DNA of 64,000 bases from Gymnopus androsaceus JB14 (taxonomy: Eukaryota > Basidiomycota > Agaricomycetes > Agaricales > Omphalotaceae): assembly GCA_009733575.1 (NCBI GenBank), contig ML769495.1, positions 117,640-181,639 on the forward strand, read 5' to 3'. Position numbers and translations under genes: made by a program. Under the pieces are notes generated by a model that ran no database searches, was not told where the DNA came from, and saw only the letters and a list, made by a program, of their open reading frames with translations. Every line of letters begins with the position of its first letter. The stretch's first letter is position 1. Of the stretch, positions 55,192-64,000 are shown piece by piece.

Positions 55192-56370
55192 ATGTCTGGT
55201 AGGCTATCCAATCGCTTCAACAACTGTATGCTAATACTTTGTGTAGAACGTTCGGTTTCTCCAGTGAAAATTGCAAGGGCAGCAAGCGTTCTCGAGGATA
55301 CCAAAGGTAATGCTTAGTTAAACCTCAGCTATATCTCAACAGGCGTATGCTTAACGGCTTCTTTTAACAGAGCGCTCACCAGTGAAGAATTCCCGAGTAG
55401 CAGCTTTGGATAATATGGTGAAGGACACTGAAGGTACGTTTTGGCCAGATAACAGTCGAAACTCTACCGACCCTCATCAATGCAGATCTTGTGGACTTTG
55501 AAGAAGACCTCCAGTTTGCCGAACTGGATCTAGCTCTAGCTCAGGCCACCTATAGCCAAGCCTCTCAACGCCTGGTCACAAAGCTCGATCATGCTGAAGC
55601 CAACCTTGGTAAGTAAAGTCCAGCTTTTTTATACCTCTAATAACCTGGATATGGCTCTAGCTCAGCTCCGAGCTACAGTCTCGCCGCCTGGCAGCCCAAG
55701 CCGCCGACAGAACGTTTCCAGCCAGGCTCTGGCCGCTACTCCCATGACTCCTACCCACAAGCATGCTGGACTACGTTTCCAATCTCCCGCTGCTTCTGAC
55801 AAAGTCTCAGGCCAAGTTCCCTTTGTTCAAGGCGCCTTGTACACCGCTGTCAAACCAGAGCCTGATGTCAAAGCTCCTAACACTCCAGCAGCCCAATCTT
55901 CGTTCAGGAAGAAGGTAGGAAAGCTGTATGTAGTATACTTCAGGATAAACGGTCAGCAGGGTGTCTTTGAATCCTGGAACGAGGCCGAGAAGCTTTGTCG
56001 TGGCTATCCCGACGCGATTCAGCAAAGCTTCAACGATCACGAGCTCGGTAGGAGGGCTTTCAACGATTGGAATCAATACCGAACGTCGGAGGCATTGATG
56101 GAGAGTAGCGCTCAAGAGAAATTTATAGTAGTTGTTGGTAAACAGCCTGGTGTATACTCTCGCAAGTACGTCGTCTTTTCATGCATTCTTTGCTGCTTGC
56201 TAAGGTTTATGCTTCTAACAAACCACAGAGGCCTTGCTAAATTTGGCCTAGGATGGCGTGGAGGACAAGTTGCTCGATTTGACAGCAGTTGGGACAATGC
56301 TCATGAACTTTTTGAACAGTTCACTGAAGCAGGCACTGTCAGGCAACGTTCGCGCTGGGTACACAATTAA
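55192..56370 (+). CDS. KDZ-element protein with RNase H1-type hybrid-binding domain
   Basis: Splicing from ATG 55192 (a 7-base first exon, donor at 55199) gives MSERSVSPVKIARAASVLED, with SPVK-type motifs repeated in the next exon (ERSPVKNSRVAAL). A short helix (DFEEDLQFAELDLALAQATY) follows, then a disordered Pro/Ser region. The core is KLYVVYFRINGQQGVFESWN, then EAEKLCRGYPDAIQQSF and HELGRRAFNDW. This is the RNase H1 N-terminal / caulimovirus-viroplasmin fold that binds RNA-DNA hybrids or dsRNA. A second, weaker unit (KFIVVVGKQPGVYSR, then GWRGGQVARFDSSWDNAHEL) follows after the last intron. There is no RNase H catalytic domain. SPVK motifs are DNA minor-groove or CDK-site-like. All exons join in phase and no break was found. 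Confidence 0.7.
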
Positions 56371-57129
56371 GTTGATGGGTTTCATCAATCTGTATGGCAT
56401 CTTTTTTTCATATCTTTTTTAGATCTTTTCGCTGCTTTGAACCACTCTGCTTTGCTTTGTTTGTATTCCTCCGGCCTGCTTATGCTTGTATATACTGAAT
56501 ATCACGATCGTCAATGCTGTCTAACTGTTGAACTATACATTTAAGAGAAATGCGAACTACTACAGTAAGTTATACAATTAAGAGAGCCTGAAACGCTAGA
56601 GTAAGATTAAATACTTGATTAATAATTGCAAGTGCGGCGCAGCACTTTGCCATTGCTTCTCTGCATTTCTCTCTATTACAGATGAATATAAGATATATAA
56701 CGGTACGATAGAACTTTTATCCAAGCATAGAACAGGGACTACAAAAAAACGGACCATACTTACAGCTAAATCAATTCAAATTGACAATGGTAGTTGAAAC
56801 ATAGAAAGACGCAAAAGATAGGTCAGGTTCATATACGAATTAACAACTAAGGTTCATCCAACTCCAAGTAGTTCATTTACTGTTACTTATGCGGCATGGT
56901 AGTTCTATCACGGTTCATACATCTATGTAGGCTATGTACGTGCCAGATATTGGCCTGGATATAAATTACGGACTGAGCTTAAGGTATGCATTTCGAAGCT
57001 TTCAGAACCTTAAAGGTTGGTTCACGAATCTTTCAAGTTCAAGGTCAACAGAAGTGTACTATATACGTTGGCAACGATACTGGTTACAAATGTCAATGAA
57101 GGCTACTACGGTGCTAAGTTATAAATGAA
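56371..57129. other. Intergenic within the KDZ element
   Basis: AT-rich, between the converging 3' ends of the hybrid-binding gene and the TET/JBP gene. Short open frames only; no coding motifs. Confidence 0.5.
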
Positions 57130-58818
57130 CTAATCTCCCCTCATCATTTCCAAGCCCACTTTCCACATATTCTTCTTGTATAGCCTCCAGCCTGCGAGCT
57201 GCTGTGCGGACGCTCTTGCCATGAACTCTTTGTCAGACATGTACCCGTTATGATACCAGCAAAGAAGTCCCGCTGCAGTAAAGAATGCTGCAGAGTGTCT
57301 ACGTTCGCCTGGCCCGATAGGAATGTTGGAATGAGTAATAAGGGCAGAGGGGAGGATGATAACACAGCCGGGTGGAAACTCAAGGACAAGGCCAAGGTCC
57401 CAGAGTATAAGATGCCCTCCACGTGTGTAGTTGTAAGGTCCAAAAGCACCTACCGCACAACCAGTGAAGAACCCGTTAAGAAAGTCGTTGTGAGGTTTGG
57501 TGCTAGCTTTGTCCATGTTCATGTGAAACGCGGCGTAGCAGCAACCTGGAAAGATTCGTTGGAGCTCGTCATCTGCATTGGTGATTTTGTCGAGAGCGTT
57601 GGTCAGAAGAGCATGAACCTTTGGGAAGTAGGCCAAGAGCAAGCCTATATAGTCGTTAACCAGAGCATAAGCTAGAGACAGAACTGAGCTTACGATCACA
57701 GTATCTAGCAAGTTTGTGCATCTCCGGGTTATCCAAAACCTTCCGGAAGACGGCGGTGTTATGGCTGCTCATAGCAAAATTTCCTGGTTCAGTACGCCCG
57801 TTTCCAAAACTGACCCCTCCTCCAAAGCTAGCGTACTTTCCATGGCGGCCGTTTTGGTATTTCGCAGGGAGGTTGAACTCTTGATGTGCCGATATAAACA
57901 GTTGGTTGAGGCCGTTGAGCTCCAAAGCAGCACCCATCACAACCAGGCGCGTATCATCTATAGCTGTTATCAAATGAGTCTCCCTAAGAAAAATTATCAT
58001 CAAGGTCAAGGAGGATAAACAAAGGACTTACCTCCCATCCCATTGAATGAGAGCCAAGCCCGCATGGGAGAGTGCATCTGGGGTCGACATCACTTTGATG
58101 CTGTACTCTGCAGCAAAAACACGGGGCCCAGACCAACCCGTCAGATGAAACGGCTTGAAGTCAACCAAGAGCGCGTCGTCGACCGTCACCTTGGCCTTCT
58201 TAACAGCAACGATCTTCAAATTAGTCGCGTTGTTCTGCTGCTTCTGCCATCATTCCTGTCGCCTTCTTTCATGCTTAATATGCGTAGCCTTGCTCTTTCG
58301 TCGAGTCTCAGCATCAACAGACATATCAGGGGTGTAAAGGATGGGGGTAGGGCGAGGGATGGGTCGACGATGAAGTAGAGAGGAAAGTAAGTTAAACCGA
58401 GCAGGTCCAGTGTTCCGTACATAAGGTCGAGCACGAGGGGCAGTTTCTTCTACCTCGTCAACATCTTCCTGTGCCGTGGCTTCTTCTTGGCGACTGTGTC
58501 CCGAGATCATGAGCTGCATAGTGTTGATACCATCCAGGATGATGTCATTGCCACGGTGAGCAAACGGGTTGAATTCGCATTGGCTACACGTAGTGCGGAA
58601 GCCTAGAGTAATGTTAGTAAAGTTTCTGTATGTTATGATGAAAGGCAAGAAGAAAAACTCTCAGCTTTGCAGCTTCGGGGACGCTCAGCAACCCTCAGCT
58701 TCCCCAAGATCGGGGATGCCTGTCGATTCTTTGCGTAGAGGAAGAGAGGCTAAATAGGCTTACCAGGAAGAACGTTTTCAAGGTCAATTCCGGCCGCGTT
58801 CCTTGAGCGTTTGGTCAT
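57130..58818 (-). pseudogene. TET/JBP-family 2-oxoglutarate/Fe(II) dioxygenase with in-frame stop
   Basis: TET/JBP enzymes oxidise 5-methylcytosine (or thymine, in JBP) in DNA using Fe(II) and 2-oxoglutarate. The start at 58818 reads MTKRSRNAAGIDLENVLPG. Exons then include TTCSQCEFNPFAHRGNDIIL, the basic VAVKKAKVTVDDALLVDFKP with FHLTGWSGPRVFAAEYS, and the FGGGVSFGNGRTEPGNFA block. The catalytic core has the metal pair in STKPHNDFLNGFF (H-x-D). Then come RGGHLILWDLGLVLEFPPG, the distal His in ALITHSNIPI and the 2-oxoglutarate Arg in GPGERRHSAAFF. All catalytic positions are present. A TGA at 58250-58252 interrupts the frame between HERRRQE and WQKQQNN, where a TGG would restore it. Introns are short GT-AG. 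It is divergent from the transposase next to it. Confidence 0.85.
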
Positions 58819-58915
58819 GGTGGCGGTTGGCTGAGATAAACGGACTTGGTGAGTTTTATGTTTTAACACGTGCGGGTGCCAAAGCGTCTTTAGCGCTCAG
58901 TCTCGTCCAAAGTCC
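58819..58915. promoter_or_regulatory. Divergent promoter region between TET/JBP and KDZ genes
   Basis: About 100 bp lie between the TET/JBP start codon and the first in-frame codon proposed for the transposase, so one compact region must drive both. The true transposase start may be a few dozen bases away. Confidence 0.4.
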
Positions 58916-61900
58916 ATGGGCCCTCTACCAAAAACAAAGCTCCATGCAGGTCTACGAAAAATTTACGTGCAATCTGAGGTGCTACGCGCTGACTCTAACC
59001 GGCGTTCTTCTATGAAAGCTTTGACTCCTGGCGGCATGCGACGCCTGAAGGACAAGGCCCACTCTGAAACAGTTCGCGTGTTGAATGTTGAGCCCATGGA
59101 GGAAGAAGATAGCTCAGCGCCAGTAGGCTACATTTCGTCATCTTTCAATATGCCGTTGCCAGACTTTGGACGCGCGGAAGACTGGGTCGACGACGATGAT
59201 GCTTTGCATAACGAGGCAAAGCAAGTATATGAAGATCTATTGCAAGGAATTAGGAAAATGTAAGTAGTTTTAGACCTTATGGCTTCCATCTCATGCTGAA
59301 CTTGGATTACAGGCATAGAATTGATGGTAGAACTCGACGCGACGCTCTGGAGAAGTTGTACCAATATTGGCTGCCTCAATTTGACGAAATGGCGGAAGCA
59401 TTCAAGGATTGGGAGCACAACGAGTCGATTGGGTACGAGATGCCGCCAGTCTTGGACGGTTGCTACTCTCTGTCAGTGAAGACCATCAATGTTTACGGTA
59501 ATGATCTCTTCCATGAAAGGTATTGAGATTACTGACTTTCTACAGGTACCGCTATAAGATCAGTTCCTTTACCTGGAGACGTGAACCAGTCGTCAAGCAT
59601 GGTCCGCGCTGGGATATTTCCCTGCTCTCCTATCACACACAGCAGTGGAATCACCACCCGAACTCTTCAGCTCTTTCACAACCTCTTCACTCGATGTCCT
59701 CGGTTGTCTATCCAGCCGTTCGTTAAAGCACTGTGCGACCTTCACGGTGTTCCTTTCAGACCGTACCTCATGGTTCAGCTCCGTCAGGCGTATGACGCTT
59801 ACCTTGAGGTCAAGAGGCGTGTCAGAAAGCAGGTCATGGAGACTCTGGGGAGAGGCTCACCAGACTGGAGAATAACACATGCTTGCGTGCCCTGCCAGTT
59901 CCGACTTGAGGAAGACAAAGAGCTGGATATCAGGATGATGGTCGCATGTGATGGTAACGACTCTTTGAAGCGAGATGAAAGAGTCGATGAAGGTGCAGAT
60001 GAGACGGACATGGATCGTTTGAAAGAACGAAAGGATCCTCGGGAGGGCGGGGGTGATTACTTTCTTTCAGAAGCTGAGGTAGACCAATGGGAGGAAGAGA
60101 ACTGGGGGGAAATACCGAACCTGGTGGAAGAGTCTATGGAACAGGAGCATGATAGGTTGAAGGAATGGGTATGGGTCGGAGGGAAAATGCGAAGACAAAT
60201 GGCACAACGCCAAAGATGCCAACACTGCTCGAAGCGTGGGCCGAGTTCAGGGAGACCGGCCTCTTTCTGCTCATCTGTAGGCATGGACATGTCCTTCAGA
60301 TGTGTGATATGATTCGTTCCGGTGAAAAGTGAGCTCTTTCTTCTTCTTTTAGCCTACTCTAATGTTCTTATTATAGAGCTAAATACGCTCTGGCTGTTCT
60401 CCATGCGTTCATGAGCGCAGAGAAAAGGCAGCGTGAGGCTAACGGAGAGGGGTCGCCTAAAGGAGGCCTCTGTGTTGCCTACGACATTGTTTGCACCCAC
60501 AGCAAGACCATCGCTCGAAGTCCTCTCGCTACGCTTGCAAAGTGGTGTCGGTATATCGCTGCACTGATGATGATGCATGGGTACAGTCATGAACGTGCCT
60601 GCCAGCTTGCTTTCATGCTGCTCTACATCGCGGGTGCAGGTCTTGAGGATTTAGAGACCTGCGAGCGATACTTCTCCAAATCCAACGCATTGGCCACCGT
60701 TACTCGCCATGCTAGTATCTTTCACCGGCTGTCAAGCCATTGCCGAGTATGCCTACCATACTGACACCTTTGAAACCTACGGCAACCTCAGTAAATTTAT
60801 CTACAACAACTACAAGCAGGCTCTCAAGATTCTTGCGACGCAGGATGCTCTGGTTACACAGATGAAGAAGGCCAACCTCACTACTCCCGCTGTATTCTTG
60901 GATTGGTTGAAAGAGGAGGCAGAGTATCTGCAGAACCTTTCAACCAAACCGCCGAAAGAAACGCTGGAGATGGAATATTATCGGAAGCTATCGGACTTGT
61001 ACCAGGCCACAGCAATCCGAAAGGCAACCAAGGATAGCTGGGTTTCTTACGTTCGGCTGGAAGATGGTGGTGTAGATAATACCAGAGCTTTAGAGCGTGC
61101 GGCATGACACGCGAGGGAGAACGAGCGGAAGTTGACCGAGGAAGTTCAAGGGCTGGAAAACAAGCTGGACATCCGTATCCGGTGGGCTGAAGGAGGGAAG
61201 GAATGGAAGGCAGCAGAGGATTTGGTATCTGGAGCAAAGTATAGGAGGGCGCTGGATAAGCTGGAAGGGTTGCTGGTGAGACGGATGTTTGAAATGGGAC
61301 GCTTGAACATTGCCGGTACTGGTAAGCTATGTTTTTAACCCTCTAAAGCAGCTTCTTAGAACCCCACTACAGGCTATAAACTTCGGAAACATCTGGCAAA
61401 GGCACTAAAGACACGAAGCCAAAGCATTCGGAAGGCAATTGATCAATATAACGAGACAGCAAAGAAGATGAACCCACCTCGAGCTACAGTGAACTGGGAC
61501 GAGGTCGTAAACTACAGCTTCCTGTCGGAATTCGACATCCTCCAGGATACGCGAGAAGACGATTCGCGAGAAAGCGTGGGCAATGCCTGGTAACAGGGTC
61601 CTCCTGAACCAGTTCTTCAAGATAGTCCATGCAGGAGATGAGCTCCACCGCCTCCACCAAGAGATACAGCGGCTTGTCACTTTCATGAAGGTGGAACGGG
61701 AGGAGCTCATGGAGAAGGAGCGGGACTTGTGGGAGCTTGACCCAGGGCTAGCTTTATAGGTTCAGAGGTTCCGCCTGGAACGAGGTCGGTTCAACTCTCA
61801 GCATCGCAAGCGTCTTCTCTCCATCTTGCAGCTCAAAGGTTTCGAGCGAGCGAATGAGAAGTACTTCTCTCCCGGTATGCCAGTCGAACGTCGTCGGAAA

Positions 61901-62062
61901 GCTCAGGAAGATGAGATGGATACCGGAGTCCCAACTGAGAAGGAAGATGAGGAGCAGGAGGACGAGCAGAGTGAAGATGAGGAAGTATGGATAGATGAGG
62001 AAGAAGAGGAGCTGTTTGAAGCGGATGCATTGCTTGATTTGGCTGTGGATCAGACGGTCTGA
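58916..62062 (+). pseudogene. KDZ-family transposase, degenerate
   Basis: The N-terminal exons contain MKALTPGGMRRLKDKAHSET, NMPLPDFGRAEDWVDDDDAL and LYQYWLPQFDEMAEAFKDWE. A Cys/His-type region follows (VKALCDLHGVPFRPYLMVQL, HACVPCQF). The catalytic parts are MVACDGNDSLKR (first Asp), GLCVAYDIVCTHSKTIARSP (second Asp) and GAGLEDLETCERYFSKSNAL (Glu), in the D-D-E order of KDZ (Kyakuja-Dileera-Zisupton) transposases. Between the first and second, two shifts at about 60170-60230 move through CEDKWHNAKDANT into EFRETGLFLLICRHGHVL. Another break follows GYSHERAC... near 60715. A TGA occurs after RALERAA (about 61106) and further stops near 61590 and 61757. The tail is Glu-rich. This copy cannot make an intact transposase. 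Confidence 0.85.
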
Positions 62063-62107
62063 ATGTGTTCTATATGTTCCCTTCACTGTAGCTCTCTGTA
62101 GCATTTT

Positions 62108-62444
62108 TTTTGCATTTTTTAGTGATTTTTATGTATTATATAGCTGCATATACGAGCTCATCGTCTCCGACAATGAGCTCAACTGTCACATCAGCCGCCT
62201 TCGGGAGCGGGAAGGAATATCCGAGCAAGTGACATGCGCCCTCGGAGGACTCGGGCATACCCGCACCTACCCGCACCTCCAGTCTCCTTAACCCCTGGGC
62301 CTCAGTTTATTGGCTATTATAATTAGTAGACATTTGGTGTATTTCGTTAAATGTACGATCTAGCCCTTAACGCTATGTTTACATAGCAAAGACACTCCGA
62401 TCAATCGTATGTATACTTAGCATCATTGGGTAATATCAGGTGGA
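62108..62444 (-). repeat. Right terminal inverted repeat of the KDZ element
   Basis: Inverted partner of 47848-48244, lacking the tandem duplication present on the left. At several sites it keeps CG where the left copy has TG or CA (for example ATACGATTGATCGG on the complement versus ATATGATTGATCGG). Confidence 0.92.
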
Positions 62445-63062
62445 ATCAGTCCAGCGTCCATTGTAAATTCTGTAAGCCGGAGATCTGGCATCGTATATTG
62501 ACATGCTTATGTATGCCAAAATTGAACATCTGATTCCGGCTGCCGGATCATATCGGCATAGGCTTCATATCGGCATAGGCTCGGAAGCAAACGGCAAATA
62601 ATTTAATTTAATTTACTTGCAACTGAACCTGCATGTGTAACCGCCATGAGTTGGCCCACTTCACCCCAATGCGTCAAGTTGGAGAGTTGGTTGGGTCATA
62701 TAACGTGGCCGCATTTAAGCTGTATTTGAGTCATTCAAGTCCAAAGTGTCATGCTGGAGATGAGGGATGGAGGGAAGAGGAATGAAGAATGTTCACAGAC
62801 TGGATGCATGGATGCATGCGCAAATGAGAGAAAGTCGTTTGAGAGCAATGTTAGCCACTATGTACAGGAGTCTATTGACCAGGGAGTGTGAGCTTCAGAA
62901 CAAAAATATGGCACAATAACTGGTACATAGACGTCTGTTAAATGAGTCTCGGCTCGATAGCGGCGGACCCATACGCACTGGCCCAGTACTTCTAAGTACA
63001 TAAAACATGTTTCGTTTTTGGAGGTCGCATGATTTAATTGAAGTAAAGCTTAGTTGTCAATG
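62445..63062. other. Right flank of the KDZ element, no gene seen
   Basis: No coding sequence recognised. A short direct repeat, CATATCGGCATAGGCT, occurs twice at 62548-62581. Confidence 0.45.
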
Positions 63063-63317
63063 TCAATTTAGGGAGATGTACAGCTTGACAATGCACTGAA
63101 AACAACGCCCTGTACAACATCTTTGAGTGTGCTCTTGTATATCAGTGCAAACAGCCCGTGCGATCTTTGTTACCCAGTTCCCTCTAGCATTCCACTGGTC
63201 CACTAGTCCATCTATACTCACCTCGTCACAAGGCAATGGCTGGACCATATCTTGCCTTGGGAGTTGAATGATATATGTATTGACGGGGACTCTTTTTTGC
63301 ACAATATCCAACTTCAT
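63063..63317 (-). CDS. Hypothetical short open frame, possibly 3' exon of the next gene
   Basis: 84 residues starting MKLDIVQKRVPVNTYIIQLP, with CTDIQEHTQRCCTGRCFQCI near the end. No family is recognised. It directly follows the Glu/Gly/Lys-rich frame on the same strand, overlapping its stop, so an intron could join them. Confidence 0.25.
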   Translation of the reverse strand: MKLDIVQKRVPVNTYIIQLPRQDMVQPLPCDEVSIDGLVDQWNARGNWVTKIARAVCTDIQEHTQRCCTGRCFQCIVKLYISLN

Positions 63318-63976
63318 GAGAGAATAAATGGGGATTTAGTATTGCAGGAAGGTGATGAAAAGACTTGAATTTGTTTTACAACGTATTTTTTGGAGAGAGC
63401 ATCTGGTATAGGGAGGCTTGATACATCTTCATCATCATCGTATTCTTCTTCTGCTGCCTCAGCGTCACTGCTCTTGTGCTTTTCGCTCCTGCGCTCTTCC
63501 CTGTTGTCCTTTTTTTCCTCGGCCCCGCTGCCCTCCTTTTCAGGCTTACCTCCTTCGTGCTCCTCCGAGTCCTGACCCTCATGCTTTAGATCTCCCTCTC
63601 CACCAGATTCATCATCGTGACCTTTCCCTTCATCGCAGGTGGTGCTCCCCTCGGATGTTTTACCAGCTCCCTCATGCTCCTCCGAGTCCTTACACTCATG
63701 CTCTACTTCAACTTCAGTAACACCGGCGGAGTCCTTGTACTCACCTCCCTCACTTGAGTCTACACTCTCAGGCTTACACTCACTGCCCCTTCCTTCGGGT
63801 TCACTGTTGACAACCTTGCCTTTTACGTCTCCATTTCCCTCGGGTTCATTGTTAACGGTGTTGCCTCCCTCACGTCCCTTTTGCTCTCCCTCATCTCCCT
63901 TTGCTTCGGGCTCATTCCCTTTACCTTCCTTAGATTTACCATCGCTCTCCTTAGGGCGCCTTCGATCTCGCACCAT
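63314..63976 (-). CDS. Low-complexity Glu/Gly/Lys/Ser-rich hypothetical protein
   Basis: 220 residues from ATG 63976. The composition is strongly biased (Glu, Gly, Lys, Ser, Asp). It has imperfect internal repeats such as KDSEEHEGAGK / QDSEEHEGGKPE and NTVNNEPEGNG / VVNSEPEGRG. The N-terminus is basic (MVRDRRRPKESDGKSKEGKG) and the last 45 residues are less biased (SSLPIPDALSKKYVVKQIQV). It looks disordered. No function can be given, and the gene may extend past its stop by splicing. Confidence 0.4.
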   Translation of the reverse strand: MVRDRRRPKESDGKSKEGKGNEPEAKGDEGEQKGREGGNTVNNEPEGNGDVKGKVVNSEPEGRGSECKPESVDSSEGGEYKDSAGVTEVEVEHECKDSEEHEGAGKTSEGSTTCDEGKGHDDESGGEGDLKHEGQDSEEHEGGKPEKEGSGAEEKKDNREERRSEKHKSSDAEAAEEEYDDDEDVSSLPIPDALSKKYVVKQIQVFSSPSCNTKSPFILS

Positions 63977-64000
63977 GGTTGATTCCCCTATTAACCAAGC

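Larger units (their letters stand above)
47848..62444. mobile_element. KDZ transposon with TET/JBP cargo, 14.6 kb
   Basis: The block is bounded by long inverted repeats, starting TCCACCTGATATTACC at the left and ending with its complement GGTAATATCAGGTGGA at the right. Inside are four gene units in two divergent pairs: a companion gene (-) with a hybrid-binding-domain gene (+), then a TET/JBP dioxygenase (-) with a KDZ transposase (+). Association of TET/JBP genes with KDZ transposons in basidiomycetes is established (Iyer and colleagues, 2014). No target duplication could be confirmed next to the ends. Decay is evident: nonsense and frameshift changes in several genes, CpG transitions, a retrotransposon insertion and an assembly gap at 51773-51797. 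Confidence 0.9.

Noticed and set aside
63390..63575. Plus-strand Ser-rich open frames near the right end
   Set aside because: Complement of the Glu/Lys-rich minus-strand frame.

Overview
The window reads as nuclear DNA of a filamentous basidiomycete, probably an agaricomycete. Genes are cut by many short GT-AG introns of about 45-60 nt. The gene families also fit: AP-2 sigma adaptin, a CsbD-like stress protein, an Rds1-type ferritin-like secreted protein, F-box/LRR-type proteins, a NACHT-ankyrin NLR, and a KDZ transposon carrying a TET/JBP dioxygenase. Conserved genes are intact, while expanded families and mobile elements carry frameshifts, stops and insertions.

Layout. 0-6.5 kb: C-terminal exons of an FAD-linked oxidase, an intact five-exon AP-2 sigma gene, a broken F-box-like gene and a CsbD-like gene. 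7.3-16.6 kb: accessory DNA with several copies of one inverted-repeat family (ends ATCAGCAAAACCTGG), a TTAA-flanked MITE, a TA-flanked MITE and a hAT element nested by an 8-bp target duplication. Among them is an NLR-type NACHT-ankyrin gene with 14 nearly identical ankyrin repeats. 16.7-21.3 kb: a multi-exon gene of unknown function that shares the N-terminal motif of the NLR, then an FtsJ-like methyltransferase gene. 22-28 kb: a degenerate tyrosine-recombinase (DIRS/Ngaro-type) retrotransposon, itself split by a 621-bp element holding telomere-like repeats. 28.2-29.6 kb: a three-level nest of elements. 30-40.4 kb: broken F-box gene, Rds1-like gene, intron-containing tRNA-Asp, a multi-pass membrane protein and a protein kinase. 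44.3-47.0 kb: a second tRNA-Asp gene split at its intron by about 2.7 kb that holds an AAA-ATPase-like gene.

47.85-62.44 kb is the main discovery: a 14.6-kb transposon with ~340-400 bp terminal inverted repeats. It contains a KDZ transposase, a divergently transcribed TET/JBP-type 2-oxoglutarate/Fe(II) dioxygenase, a protein with an RNase-H1-type hybrid-binding domain, and a large companion protein with an acidic tail. The transposase has several frameshifts and stops and the dioxygenase has one in-frame stop, so this copy is decaying. Differences between its two inverted repeats, and between two overlapping copies of the companion gene, are largely CpG-to-TpG/CpA transitions. That is the mark expected of cytosine methylation, the modification TET enzymes act on.

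The companion gene is present as two overlapping halves around a 25-N gap, each ending in different foreign (retrotransposon-like) sequence. This looks like two alleles or two element copies joined in scaffolding. The layout of 48.9-54.7 kb should be read with that in mind.
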